From: Glebionis coronaria
Lineage: Eukaryota > Streptophyta > Magnoliopsida > Asterales > Asteraceae
DNA length: 64,000 nucleotides
NCBI GenBank assembly: GCA_025667525.1
Contig: CM046877.1
Coordinates: 291,210,364 to 291,274,363 of the forward strand
Direction of reading: 5' to 3'
The position numbers and the translations under genes are program-made. The notes beneath the pieces were generated by a model, which worked only from the letters and a program-made list of their open reading frames with translations, made no database searches and was not told where the DNA came from. Positions 33,915 to 47,069 of the stretch are shown here, piece after piece (the first letter of the stretch is position 1; every line of letters begins with the position of its first letter).

Positions 33915-35960
33915 TTCTGTTATCTATAATTTTAGGAGGTATTTGCTGGTGAATTACCTAAACTTTTTCCATTAAGGCAGGTTGAATTTGGTATTGATTA
34001 TATTCATGGTGCTGCACATGTGGCGTGTGCACTGTACGTCAACACCATCTGAATCGAAAGTGTTACCGTACAACCGAGAGAGTTGTCAGAGAAAGCTTTT
34101 ATTCTACCAAGCTCGTCATCATGAAGAGATATGGTGTTATCATTCCTTATATTTGTTGATTACCGTAAACTTGGTAAATTGACGATCAAAATCCATATCC
34201 ACTACCCAAGATAATAGATTTGTTCGATCGTTTACAAGGTTCTAGCGTATATTCAAAATTTGATCCACGACATGGTTATTATCAACTTCACGTCCGCGAA
34301 AAAGATTCTATATTCCAATCACTACATCAAAAACTCGTAATGAATATTATGAGTTTCATGTTATGTTGTTTGGGTTGACCAATGCACATGTAGCATCCAT
34401 AAATTTGGTGAATCACGTGTGTAGGCTATAATTTGAGAAATTCATCCATGTGATCATTAAGGACCATTTGTTTGTTTCTAGGAATAAGAATGAGTTAATA
34501 ATTATTTATAAACTGCCCTGAGCTGGCCGAGCAATGAAAACCTGTACCTTGAGTATTTAACATATGATTTAGAGATTTGATCCTTTACATTATTTGACCG
34601 TGTGATTAATGGTAGTGAAATCTAAATTGACTCTTCAAAGATTAGAGCCATTAAGGCTTTGGGTTTTACCAAAAAGAAAGTGGAAATATGTTTTGACAAA
34701 TAATTTATCAAAGGATTTTTAAGAAATTATTCCTTTATACCTAAATCATTTAACTAAACTCCTTTAGGGGCAAATGTTTGTGTATACCTCAAGACAACCT
34801 AACAGGGATTGAGAAAAAACATTTAAACCATGACTTGGAATTTGAAACGACAATTTTTGCTTTCAACTAAGAAAATTTTGACCAAAGTATAAACAAAGAT
34901 TTTTCAAACATTTACAAATCTTGTTAATTATTTTCGATAAATCAACAAAAATCGTGTAAATTAACTTCAAATTTATTTTGAACATTTTTATATAATTGGT
35001 CGAACTAAGAAATTTAAAATTTTTACGTTTACGTTTCATAAAAACTAAATATTTATTATTTAATTACTTGTAATAACTATCGACGCTTTAGACGTCGGAT
35101 TGAGCAAAACTAATAAAATGATAGTTGAGACAAAACTAAAAATTAGAAACTATGAACAAAGAATTTCTGAGTGAATTGTGGTCATGATAATTACTTCATC
35201 AGGAAAGGTGAATGTAGATACTGACACATTATGTAGAAAGGATAAAGAATCAATTAGGATGTGTTCCTTAATAATGGCTGTGCAAAATAAATTTCTGAGC
35301 AATTTAAAATATAGCTGATGCATGTAAAAATGATAATATAAATAATAAAGAATTTCGCGACTAATGAAAACCATTAGAAATGAGAGCCGATGGCGTTAAA
35401 TGTTGAAAAGGCCACATGTTGTTGCCTAAATATGGAGATTTTGAGATTTAGTCATGTAGGAATCTCATAAGTTTAAGTATTCTATTCATGCCATTTCTGA
35501 TTTAATGTATCTTTATCTGAAGAAGTTGTACTGATGGAAAATTATTAAGGCAGACATCGCCTCATACATTAGTAAACGTCCAACTATTGCAAAGGTCATC
35601 ATCTGAATTTGATTCGATTTGGGTCATCGTCGACAAACTGACCAAATCAATATCATTCCCGTTAGTGATAGATTCTCAATGAAGAAATTGATTCTTTGTA
35701 TTTAATGTAGTTGTGTAAACATAGTGTGCCTGTATCGATCATCTCTATCAAGATCCTCGCTTCTCATCGAATTTCTAGAGATTTCCTCATAAATCATTGG
35801 TAACGAATCTTGATGAGAGTACTGTTTACCACCCCAAATCGAAGGGACGAGGTAAAGTAACGATACAAACACTAGAAGTCTTGTTTTATGTTTGAATGAT
35901 TGACCATTGGTAATGAACGGGATAATCGTTTTCCTTTGGAGAGATTATCATTACAAATTT
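33915..35960 (+). pseudogene. pol: G2 pol relic (RT, RNase H, integrase), heavily decayed
   Basis: Scattered fragments in several frames, in the normal order. RT starts with traces of L-P-K-L-F-P-L-R-Q-V-E-F-G-I-D (near 33945-33990). A stretch 34150-34390 then ends [13 protein letters not shown]. RNase H ends with a trace of G-K-V-N-V-D-T-D-T-L-C-R-K (near 35199-35240). The integrase zinc region is seen as L-K-K-L-Y, a stop, W-K-I-I-K-A-D-I-A (near 35517-35565), then D-S-I-W-V-I-V-D-K-L-T-K-S near 35610-35650 and V-P-V-S-I-I-S-I-K near 35725. Dozens of stops and indels. It matches the Tekay/Del style of chromovirus pol. Confidence 0.65.
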
Positions 35961-36704
35961 TCGTATTAGGATCGAGATCGAATCTTGTGAGGATCTAAAT
36001 ATGAGAGCATCTGTAAGCAGGAGTTGGGATGAAGACATCGGACATACACACATTGTTAGTTGGACATGTCTTTTAGATTTAAGGTTGCCTATGGTGACAA
36101 ACCTAACCTTACAAAATACCCGAACCCCGAGACCTGAATTGCTTGTTATAATTAGGATCTGATTATTGATTGCCAGTAGTGGGCAGGAGGTTATGTGAAT
36201 ATGAAATGTAGATCTTGAAGTGCAGGATGGGTGGCGAAGTTATGCCAAAAAATTTCACCTTGGAAAAATGAATAGATGATCTGAAAGATCATGGGAAATA
36301 AGTCCCCGTTGTACGGGACCATTGAGATAATGTAAAAGTTGATTTGAAAGGCATATAAGCTGGATTTACCATAGGACTTCAAGGGCTGCGTGAATTATGT
36401 TTCGGATATCGAACTTGATAAAATGTCTATCAAGTGAAAATCTGGTTACTTCTTGATAAAGTTTAGATCGGCGAAAAGTTGCATTCATCAAAAACCCGTG
36501 AACAGCATGGATAGAGAAAGTAAGTCAACATTAAGCATGATGGTATTCCCGTAGTTATTTTTGATGAAACTCGCGTATTGTAATGAATTACACTTGAGAG
36601 AAGAGACCGAAAGTGGAGGAAATACACACATGGCTTTAACTCTATAAGAAGCGAGTAGTAAGATAAATTGATCTTTGAGGACAAAGATCCTGTTTAGGGG
36701 TAAA
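35961..36704 (+). other. G2 interior, 3' end
   Basis: Non-coding, shared with G1 (9743-10414), apart from about 100 bp present here near 36045-36140 and missing in G1. It ends with a weak purine stretch 'aggggtaaa' before the 3' LTR. Confidence 0.6.
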
Positions 36705-39383
36705 TGTCGTGAAAATCCGTCAATTTATGGTTGATATTTTATTCTCAAGTATTATTTAAAAACATTATTTTAATGTTAAATTATGAACTCACTTATTTTG
36801 GGAAGAAATTTGGATTTACGTCTTGAAGTAGCATCGACTACGTCTAAACCAGAGGACTCTACGTTACGTGCTTACGTTTACATACACCGTTTTTGGTGAC
36901 AGTCTGACATTTCAGGAAATAAATTTATTCTTGAATATTATTTTTGGAATTTTATTTTGTGTTGGTTAATAAACCCACAAATTTACGAGAACAAATTAGG
37001 ACTTACGTGAATAATTTAACGTCCTTTACGATTAAACCGGAAACCCTACGTTTACTTATTTACGTTTTTGAACTCCGTTATTGATGAGAAAATTTTTATT
37101 AGATTCGTTTTGTGTCGTTGATTCATAATTTATAAAAACGTTTTTCGTCAAACGACCCGAGGACACGCAAATCGAGGAAAGTAGAATCGATGAGTACCCG
37201 TAAATTAATAGTGGTGAGACAAGTTTACACTTTCCACACCCCTATACAAGTGGCGGCCAAGCTTAGCAAACACACTTCATGTGTGTCAACTTGATATTAA
37301 ACCAAGGACACATGTCCTCCTTTCTATTCAAAACCATCTAACACTTAAAACTAGCAAACTATAAATCATCCTCCCATTTCCAACAAGCAAAACAACTTCA
37401 AACTCTCTCTTTCTACTCTTGTTGGCCGTCTACTATAGCACCACCACCACCATGTTCATCAAAAATCTAGCCATGAATTCTATGTATAATCAACATATGT
37501 TGAAGCTTAGCTAAAAGGATGAAGATTGGAGGTGATCTTAACATCCAAAAATGAGTTCCATGGAGTTTATGGGCTGATTTTCATGAAGATATTCATCCAT
37601 TTGAAGGACCCAAGAAGTTCATTTGCCAAGTTGAAGGTTTGGTAACAAGGAACCAATCCTTGTTCATCAAAATCCTATCTTTTCATCATATTGATGGTAT
37701 AGAGATTATTCTTCCTATCATCTTGTTATTTGAATATGTAATCTTGTATTTTTTTCATTTATGTATATGTATATGATGATGAATGATGATCAAAAGTATT
37801 ATGTGGGGATTTGGTGTTGATAGATTTGATTAAAAAGATTAAAATCTACATGAAAGGATTTTAAAATCATGTCTAAAAATGTAGGCGGTATAAAACAGTA
37901 AAGAGCCAGATGATAACTTGTTAAAGTGGCTTGGATATATTAATATACAGTAAGATAAATGGCTTGTACATATGTGAGAGTTGGCAACTCAATGGAATCC
38001 ATAAAACAAGTGAGATATGATCAAAACAATATTGAAGTTCAAATCTGAGTAGTCTGTTTTGGACAGACTGTTAGAGACATTTAGATGTTGATTGAGCAGT
38101 AGCTAAATTTGATTTAATTGTATCACATATCATGCAGTTTGTGGTGTCCAAAAATGAGCTTCTATCTCCTTATAGAACTCAATATATGGTAAAAATGGTG
38201 AAAGTGAAAATAATAATCAGATTTGTAAAATAGAAGTATATAGTATAATATTAGCACTCAAGTAAATATAATATAAAATATATACTTAAAACCCACTAAC
38301 TTACATATTACATATAAATAAGTATGTAATTTAATAAATAAATGGGACATTTTATAAAAATGGCAATTTGATAAGTTTATAAGTTATAAAACTATATACA
38401 TAAGTTTTACGTCTTTTCGGCTAAAACCGAAATATTAACGTTTCCGTCAATCAAAACATAGACGTTCAGACCCGTCTAATGTAAACTTTTTATAACTCAT
38501 ATACTGATGTATAAGTACATATTACAAGTAAAAACCGATAAAACCCGAGCTTTATAACATATGGACATTAACGGGCCAAATTAGCCTTATTGGACTATTA
38601 ACCCAACTAATTTTGCTAAACTTTAATGCAATTACTCATTGGGATTAACCCACTTGGGCCCAACATGTAAGCATAAGGCTGAGGTTTAAAGTATAAAATT
38701 GGACTAATAAAATGTAATGGGCTTTTTGGGCCTTGACATGTAAACAAGTTAAACTAGTAAAACTAGTATAAAAATTTACCAACACATAACACTATAATGT
38801 GTATGAAGAGATAAAATCCCACTTGATCATCATCATACTCATGATATCATCATATATATACATTGCCATTGTTTTTATAAAGTCATTGGACAAGAGTCTA
38901 AGACAAGTATTATTTGTCTAGGTTTCCGTGATTGAGGCACGTACTGTACATCCAAATCGCCGATAACCGCCTTTCCCAATCAATGTTAGTTCATAGCCTC
39001 GCACTCTTTTAAATGTTTTATGAAATGTTTTATAAACCCGCGAGGGAGATAACATGTTAGTTTTAATAAAAATAGGACACCAGTTGTCCCGATTGTTTTC
39101 TTATTGATTTGGACCCGAATGATTATATGACACGATGAATGAATATATGACCCAATAAATGAAATGAAAGGGATTATTAAAGTTAGGTTATGTCACTAAA
39201 AGTCCCATTAGCATGAATTGTGAACTACCGGGATTTGGTAGACGCTTATGCATATAATAGTACTATTTGGGGAAGATCACCCCAGTTCGCGCCTTGACGG
39301 TTGACCCCCGTCGTGCCACATTGATTGGTAAGCGAATTTATGTATGAGAAGATTTATATAAGCGTGATTATTGTGACGACACG
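36705..39383 (+). repeat. G2 3' LTR, part before the A2 insertion
   Basis: It starts TGTCGTGAAAATCCGTC, an altered form of the 5' LTR start, and matches 27966-30566 throughout, including the doubled first unit (second copy about 36895). It ends with ACACG 39379-39383, the left copy of the A2 target duplication. Confidence 0.88.
39355..39362 (+). promoter_or_regulatory. TATA box in the G2 3' LTR
   Basis: TATATAAG. A2 is inserted 21 bp after its last base, at the expected transcription start. Confidence 0.5.
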
Positions 39384-39599
39384 TGATGAGACTGCTTTTA
39401 TACATAGTCTCATCGTCCAAATAGGGCTTTAAATGCATTGAATATCATCAAAATACCCATATATATGCTTGTGTTTGTTGCTTGTGTATTTTAGGTACGG
39501 ATATTGAGAAAATGACAAAAGATCACAAGAATCATACAAAAACGAACACGGGAAACGAAGCCGCACATTGAACCAAGCCCTAATGAAGAATTTCCCTAG

Positions 39600-40010
39600 A
39601 AAACCCTTGAAGACTTATGAAGAAGGGTCCTCCAATATGGAAGAATTGACACTTTATACCCTTGTATCATCATAATTAAAAGTTTGGTCCCTAAAGTTTG
39701 TCAATATTGTAAAAAGGGCCCTCCACTTTGAAGAATTGGCAATTTTAGCCCCTCAACAAAGCTAAAATGTCAATATTTATCCTCCTCAAAGTCAAACACA
39801 TCATGAAGAACTCCAAGTTACAAGAATTACAAGTTTGGTCCTTTGAAAATCTCAAAATTACCAAAAGGACCCTTGACTTTGAAGATTTTGCAAAAATGGT
39901 CCCTCATCAAACATGAATTGGCAATTTCAGTCCTCCAAAATGCCAATCATACAAGTTAAGACCATAATCCATGAAGAAAATACCAAACCAGTCCTTCAAA
40001 AATCACAAAT
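39600..40010 (+). repeat. Degenerate internal repeats in the A2 LTR
   Basis: Phrases such as 'agtttggtcc(ct)', '(g)gcaattt(t/c)ag', 'cc.tgactttgaaga' and 'tgtcaatatt' recur at uneven spacing, so the block looks like an old run of diverged ~60-100 bp repeats. The same block is in the 3' LTR at about 59510-59910. Confidence 0.5.
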
Positions 40011-40712
40011 TGGCAAGAAATACCCCTGAAATCATTTTAGAAAACTTTTTTGGGCAAAAGTGTGAAAAAGGAAAAGTTGATAAGAAGGATTTTGGCGTTG
40101 ATGGCTTTTAAAACTGAAAAGACAAGCAAGAAAGAAGTGAGGGGTGTAACATGGTAGACATCAATTATTACCTAGACCAACCAACACACGCCACCTGTCC
40201 CACTCACTCCTCACCTCCAATAACATCCCACCATTTCTCCACATCACCCTCCACTCACCAGATTAATATTAATTAATCTTGGCGCGTTAACACCAAATTT
40301 AAATAAACCCACCCCTAATCCGGATCAAATTAGCAACTTTTTACCAAGAACACAAATTGGGGATTTACTAATTACTCACAATTAAACCCTAAGATTGTGC
40401 AGATTAGTGATTGAGGATCATATTAACACAACCCAACCTTAAAATACCTTGCCACCTCACTTCCTTGTCCCACACAAGATTCCCCTGCACCAGAACAAAA
40501 CATCAAAAAGTCACAGCCATCCAACCATCCTCATTCAGCTTTCATTCTAAGCTTCTTTGTGAACCCTTAGATGCAAATTCACCTTGCCAACTCATGCTAC
40601 AAGCCAAGAAGAGTCACATGATTCACAAAATGTTCAAACCTGCAAGGGAAAAATGGGGACATCAAGCATTAGGGTTATATGTTTTTCCTTGCATTTCTAG
40701 AACCATTGTAGC

Positions 40713-40723
40713 CTATATAAAGG
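40713..40723 (+). promoter_or_regulatory. TATA box in the A2 5' LTR
   Basis: CTATATAAAGG, about 1.33 kb into the LTR. The identical sequence is in the 3' LTR (60624-60634). It is a strong plant-type TATA box, so U3 would be about 1.35 kb and R-U5 about 2.9 kb. Confidence 0.6.
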
Positions 40724-43625
40724 CATTTAGGCTTTACATTTCACCTGCTTTTGGTTTTTCCTTGTTCAACAACTTGTAAATCCCCTTTTCTGATTAATGA
40801 AAGTGTGTTAAGTTTGTTGAAGAAAGACCAAGTGCCACTTAATTTTAAGCTTGTTTATGTTATTTGTTAACTGAAATTGAATCTCAAAACCTGTTTTTAA
40901 GGAGGGTGCAAAAGTTTGCATTTTTCTTTTAAGCTTGATATTTTGCTAAGTTCTTGTTCAAACCATGGAATTCTTGGGATATAGGGCTGATCATAGCATC
41001 CTGATATTGTGTTATCAAGGTGTGGTGAGGCTTATAACTTAGGGATAATCAAGTGTGGGGTAAGAAGGTTGCATCAACCAAGGCTTTTTACTTTTTTGAT
41101 TTTGATATTGTGCTTCTAACCTTGTTGAATCTTAGTAGGGTTGCTGTTGGAAGCTTGTGCTTGTTCTAGCTAGCACATAAGCTCTAACATTCGTGGGTGT
41201 GGATGTACATCCATGAGGTTTGTCTTAAAACCTTGAAAATATGATAAATTTTGGATTTTTTTTATTTGTGCTCTACTTGTGTTCTTGTTGATTTCTTGGC
41301 TTGAATCTGCTTAATCTTGCATGATAATGTTGTTTATATGCTAGATTGGTCATTTGGTAAACTAAATCTCACTTTTGATTTGAAAAACTTGGTTTTGAAA
41401 ACTTAAATGGGTGTTTGGGTCTACCTGTTTGAGTTGAAATCTTGGTAATGTGTTTGTGAAAGTTTGTGTTTGTGCTCTATATCTGATATATGCTTGGTTG
41501 AGAGTGTTTTGCTGCAAGTTTCTGAGTTTGAAACATTGAATCACATAATCTGCTATATCTTGTTTAGTTTGACTGATTTTAACCTAAGATTTTGGGAAAA
41601 CCTAGAGTTTATGCATGCTTAGGGTTAAAAGCTGTTAAAACATCATTAATATAACATACTTGATAGATTTGGAGGTTTGAATCTGGCTTGTTGGTCAAAT
41701 ACATCAGCAAAGTGTAAAACTACATGTGTTAGTGTTCATCAGTAACCTTCATAAGCTTGAATCTTGATTTAGGCTTTAAGCCATTGCATGAAAACTATTT
41801 AGACTTGTTCATTTGAGTTTATAATAGCATGTGTATGCATTTGGTTGAATTTGGTTGGCTGAATATTGCTAAAGCTGCTTATAAGTGCTCAACTGCTTAT
41901 TGTTCTAAGTCTGTGACAGATCTGGTGCTTAATTGAATTAACTATACAAATTGGTTGTTGCTTGTTGTGATTTTTTGATTGTTATAGACTCTTTATGATA
42001 CAAAGATCATATGGGTGCCTTCGTGAAATCTGAATCTCTAAAAAGTTCACTAAAGACAAAAAAGTCTACAAGTCAAATAGTGGGAAAAGTTCCCACTGCT
42101 CAACACCCAAAACTAGCCCCTACTAGTGTTAATTTGTACTCAGCTTATCATTAAGCTATTTTAGCTTATCCAGACCTGCAACAACTTATTTTTTGTGATA
42201 GATCTTCATTATTTGACCCATTTGATTAGACTGGAGCTTATTGGACTTTGACTTTGACTTTTTGCTAGAAAACCAACTTATTTGACTTTTTCATAAGTGC
42301 ATATTTGCTTTTTCCAACTAATTGAGTCAGCTTATTTGAAAACTTTTTGTTGAAATAGCTTAATTAAGTCATTCAAAAGCTTTAGAAACTTTAATCAGCT
42401 CTTGGGGTGGCCTAGAACTCAAAAACGACTATTTTGTCATTTTCTATAGATTGCTTATTGCATTTTCAGGCTTATTCCTTGGGCTTATTTCAAATTTCTT
42501 TTTACAGATGTCTTATATAGGAGAAAAGAAGCTTGTGTGTCTAATTTGAGCTTATGGCATTAGCTTATAGCTTAATGGGCCAAAAAGCCCATTAAGAATA
42601 AGCTGTTTGGTATAAGCTTGCTTATTTCACATTTTCAGCTTTTGGGCCATTGGAAAAAGTTCTTTAAAATCAAATTTTGAGTCAAGTAGTGCTTTTTGGG
42701 CTTATTTGGGCCACTTTTTCATTTTGGGCTCAAATTTGGCCCATTAAGGATCTATTTTGGGTTTAGCCCATTTTCAAGGCCCATTAAGGGCATTTAGGTA
42801 ATTTCAAGTTCATTTCTGAGTTATTTAGGTTAAATTAAGCTAGTTTGCAACTTTTTAGAATTTATTAGGATTTTTGGATTTTTATTAATATTTTAATATT
42901 ATTTTATTATTAAAAATTAAAAGTCTGATTTTCTAAGTTTTTACATGTTTCCTAGGTTCTAGACACTTAATTAGGAATTTTGCAACTTTCCAAATATTTT
43001 AGAGTCTTTTAATTATTTTCTAGAATTATTTTAAGTTTTTATAACTTTTAATAGTTTTTAATTGTTTAAAAATAGTTTTTAGTGGTTTTAAAGTTTTGAA
43101 AAATACTTTTTAGCTTAATTAGGTTATTTTTAAGGTTTTCAAACTTTAAGATCTTGATTGGGACTTTTTAGTAGTTAATATTGATTTTTAGGGCTTTAAT
43201 TAGCATTAAAAAGTTAATATTTAATTAATTAAAATGTTTTGGTAAGTTTGGATTTTTTGTAAACTCTTAGAATATTTTAGTGGATTTTTTGGGATTTTTA
43301 GGAATTTTTAGGGTAAAATTTTAATTTTGGTGTTTTTTATGGTTTTACGTGTACGCCTTTATCGTCTTAGTGTAATCCGTCTTTGTAACCGTCATTCTCT
43401 TCTTATCCCATTTCTATTTTTCTTTCTCATAACAATATAATCACAAAGATAATCATTTCATTACACACACACCAAGCCTCCTTGAGAACGAACTCATTTT
43501 AGGGTCATAACTTGTGGTTTTCCTAAACTACTTGTTAACACTTGCCCTAATTGCCTTGTTTTCCTAAACAAGTGCTAATTTACAACTTGTTTTCCTAAAC
43601 AAGTGCTAATTTACAACTATCATTT

Positions 43626-43643
43626 TGGCGCCGCTGCCGGGGA
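43626..43643 (+). other. A2 primer binding site (tRNA-Asp)
   Basis: TGGCGCCGCTGCCGGGGA begins 3 bp after the LTR end. It is the complement of the plant tRNA-Asp 3' end with one change (C for T at the ninth base), the usual Athila primer. Confidence 0.88.
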
Positions 43644-44368
43644 GGCGTGTTGTGTTTTGATTTGGAATTGTTGTTTTTATATACTAACCATAATAGTATT
43701 TGTATTAGTAGCACTCTACTAATACGTATTATCGGTTTTCGATTTTTGTGTGAATACTATTACTATATTGTATACGTAGAACAATAAATTCACAAGTACT
43801 CGAAATACGTGAGAAATCACAACCTTGACTTGGGAGGTCATTACCCAATCATTGTATTCGAATCTCAAACCAAAGAAAAAGGCAAAAATAGATAAATACT
43901 TTCGTGAAGCTCAATTTTGAAAAATACAAACTATAAGGTGGGTATAAGGCGGATATTATAAAATATATCCTAAGGAAAAAGGCTCTTAACTGCTTCACGC
44001 CGCCTCGTTTCCCCGCTTGCTTGTGAGTATTTGATTTTTAGAGCTAATCGAGGGTTTTAGCGCCCAAAGTATTATTAAGTATCATATACACTTTCTTAGT
44101 TTCATTTGATTAAACCCTCTTGAACGTTTTGGTGTTCCACCAACGTTCTAAAGTCATCGAAGGCATTCACTTCACGTGATCGTTTTCATTCCTTGAGGCT
44201 TCTTTAATCAAGAGATTTGATTAAGGAGGAGATTTGTAGATTTTTGTCTACTTAATACATTCACCAAAATCCAAAAAGGTTAATACAATCAAAAACCACA
44301 AAAAAATTGAAAAATACAAAACACCAAAAGAATCTTCTTTGCTCATCCCCTCGTTGTACGTGACGTTT
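43644..44368 (+). other. A2 leader between primer site and gag
   Basis: No gene. An AT-rich untranslated leader of 725 bp, long as is usual in Athila. No further signal is recognised. Confidence 0.6.
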
Positions 44369-45643
44369 ATGCTAACTCGTAATCAAGCAAGACGTGCACG
44401 TAAACAAAAGAACAAAACTCCCACTCCTAATCTTTCTAGTGAGGAGTCTCCTATTGACGAACCTATTGTAAGAGAAGCACCAACCATGGCGAATCGAACT
44501 ATGATGGAGTTACTTCAAGCACCCACCGAGGGTTATGGAGAGGCTATTGTGATTCCTGCTATCCTTGCGGTGAATTTTGAGGTGAAAACGGGTTTGTTGT
44601 CGATGATCCAAAACAACAAATTCCGTGGTGATGAGAAAGACAATCCACACAACCATATCCGCCAATTCAATCGTCTTACCGCCACTTGCAAGTTTAAGGA
44701 TGTCTCGAATGACTCGATTAAGATGATGCTTTTTCCGTATTCCTTAGTGGGGCCCGCTAAAATTTGGTTAGAGAAAGAGCCACCCAATTCTATATTCACG
44801 TGGAAGGATCTCAAGTCTAAGTTTGTGAACCAATTTTTTCCGCCCTCTAAGACTACGCATTTGAAAAACGAGATTTCAAAATTTTCACAAGAGTTTAATG
44901 AAAGTTTTTCAACGGCTTGAAATAGGTTTAAGGAAATGTTGCATGAATGTCCTCTTCACGTTTTTTCCGATTTGCATCAAATTGACACGTTTTACAATGG
45001 ACTTAATGATCATGAAAGGGATTATTAAAATGCCGCCGCGGGTGGTAATTTTTTGTGTAAAACAGTTGAGGAAGCTTTGGTGATAATTGATAATAGATCT
45101 AAGGTGTATAGTCCTCGTAGCACGTCTAGTGTTCGTAAAGCTTCGTCTTCGACTTCACCTTCTTTGTCTACTACCATCGATGCTTGCCAAATTGAGGCGA
45201 AATTGGAAAACAAGATTTTTGATAAGCTTAAAGGTCTTTTGATTGAGTTCAAAGTTGGAGAACCAAGTGACGCTACGGCTAAAGCGGTTGAGGTTTCATG
45301 CATGTATTGTGGTGGAGATCATGATTTCTCCGAGTGCATTACCAACGGTGGTAACACTTCGAGTGCCTACGTGGCCACAGGAACTTACAACCAAAACGGT
45401 CAAGTTACCCGCTCTAATCAATTGACTCCAACAGGTTTTGGTTCAAATCAAAATGCTAACAACAACTATCGTAACGATCAAGTTGGTTTCAAAAACAATT
45501 ACAACAAGGGAAACTATGGTAATCAAGGGGCTAATAATCAAGTTTCAAACAAAAATCAAAATGATTTTCAAAACAACAACAAAGGTTTGCAAACTTTGAA
45601 AGATATTCCAAATGATTTTGTTGAATACGCTAATGAAAAATGA
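44369..45643 (+). pseudogene. gag: A2 Gag
   Basis: Probable start ATG 44369-44371 (M-L-T-R-N-Q-A-R-R-A-R). The Athila capsid signature follows: D-N-P-H-N-H-I-R-Q-F, then L-F-P-Y-S-L-V-G-P-A-K-I-W-L and F-V-N-Q-F-F-P-P-S-K-T. TGA 44918-44920 stands where the family has Trp before N-R-F, and TAA is at 45026-45028. Further on, A-A-A-G-G-N-F-L and a zinc knuckle C-x2-C-x3-H-x4-C (C-M-Y-C-G-G-D-H, near 45299-45337) are followed by an Asn/Gln-rich tail. The frame ends TGA 45641-45643; an A-run at 45637-45642 shifts it into the next ORF. Confidence 0.85.
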
Positions 45644-47069
45644 TGCTAGGTTTGACATTATTCAAAGAGAAATCATTAGCATAAGATCCAAGTTTAAGAA
45701 CGACTTGAAGAAAGAGTTGAAAAATGAGTTAGCTAATGAACTTAAGATCCATACCAACAAGATGGAAGGAACCGTAACTAGGTTACAACAAAACCAACAA
45801 AAAATGGAACAAGGGCAACATGAGATAGAACAAGAAATGGTTAAAGCCGAGAAGAGGCAATCCAAATTTGAAGATAAAATCTCATCTATGTTTGAGGCAA
45901 TTATGTGTATACCGTCTTCGAGTAGTCTTCCTAGCAACACCGTATCAAACCCTAAGGGTGAGACGAAAGTGATTACCACATGTAGTGGTAAGACACTTAA
46001 GGAACCGACTCCTCAACCAATTGCTCCTACGGAGGAAGCAATTGAGGAAGAACCCGAGGTGGTGGTCCAAAAGGAGCATGTCCCAATCCCACGGAGTACC
46101 GCTCATGCCACACCTACGGTTGACCCATTACCAACATTGGAACACGATATTCCAAAGGCTATGCCTATGCCTCAACCCACACCACCTTTTCCTTATCCAT
46201 CGAGACTTAGGAAGGAGAAACGTCAAGAGCGCGACAATTACCAATTTGAGATTTTTATGAAAATGTTTCATGATTTGCACTTTAATGTGAGTTTCATCGA
46301 TGCTTTGGTCATGATGCCTCGATTTGCCGCTAACTTTAAGAGTATGTTGAACAACAAGGAGAAATTGCATCAATTGTCTAGTTGTTCATCGGTTTATCTT
46401 AATCGCATACCTCAAAAAGTCGGTGATCCCGGTAAATTTTTGATCCCTTGTGAAATCCAAGATATGGAGGAATGCTTTGCCTTGGCCGATCTTGGTGCTA
46501 GCATTAACTTGATGCCACTTGTAATCTTCAAGTCGCTCAATCTTCCTAATCTTACTCCTTCACTAATGTCTATCGAGTTGGCCGACCATTCCATGATTCC
46601 CGCATGTGGATTGGCGGAAGACGCTTTTGTGAAAGTGGGAAAGTTCTACTATCCCGTAGACTTTATCTTTGTTGATATTCCCACGGATCCTCAAATTCCT
46701 CTCATTTTAGGTCGTTCGTTTTTAGATACGTCTATGGCTTTGATCGATGTTCATGCTAGAAAGATCACCTTATGTTTCAACGACGAGGAGCTTGTTATAA
46801 ACGCAACTCAAAAATCTCAAATTTCTCATGTTTATTCCGTTGCAACCATAAACCTCGTTGATATGATTGACGTGGTTTGCGAGGAATTTTCACAAGAAGT
46901 TCTAGGTTTTGGTGATGCTGAAAATAGTGGCAATCCCACTATGTTGGATCCCATTCTTGATAATTCGACACCAACCTTCACTCCATTTGAAGGTGGTGGT
47001 TTTACGTTGGAAGAATTCGATGTTCCACGTACTTGTAACGAAGACCTCGATAACGATGAGGACTTCTGA
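45612..47069 (+). pseudogene. pol: A2 Gag-Pol linker and protease
   Basis: 485 residues, overlapping gag by 32 bp in another frame. A Lys/Glu-rich coiled coil (45650-45900) and a Pro/Glu-rich linker (45980-46200) come first. Next are the protease flanks Y-P-S-R-L-R-K and V-G-D-P-G-K-F-L-I-P-C, then the active site A-D-L-G-A-S-I-N-L-M near 46485-46515 (Athila has D-L-G-A) and the flap/C-terminal I-P-L-I-L-G-R-S-F-L. TGA 47067-47069 is an in-frame nonsense codon, because the same protein continues after it. Confidence 0.82.

Larger units (their letters stand above)
39384..43622 (+). repeat. A2 5' LTR (4239 bp)
   Basis: TGATGAGACTGC...CTATCA. It matches the 3' LTR along its full length with scattered point differences (by eye a few per hundred bases) and small indels. 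It has a TATA box at 40713-40723, degenerate internal repeats at about 39600-40010, and a 31-bp tandem duplication at its very end (43556-43617) that the 3' LTR lacks. Confidence 0.93.

Noticed and set aside
40411..40779. 122-codon ORF in the A2 5' LTR, with a counterpart at 60317-60690 in the 3' LTR
   Set aside because: The two copies differ by a frameshift and the ORF crosses the TATA region. Presence in both LTRs is explained by LTR identity. No domain recognised.
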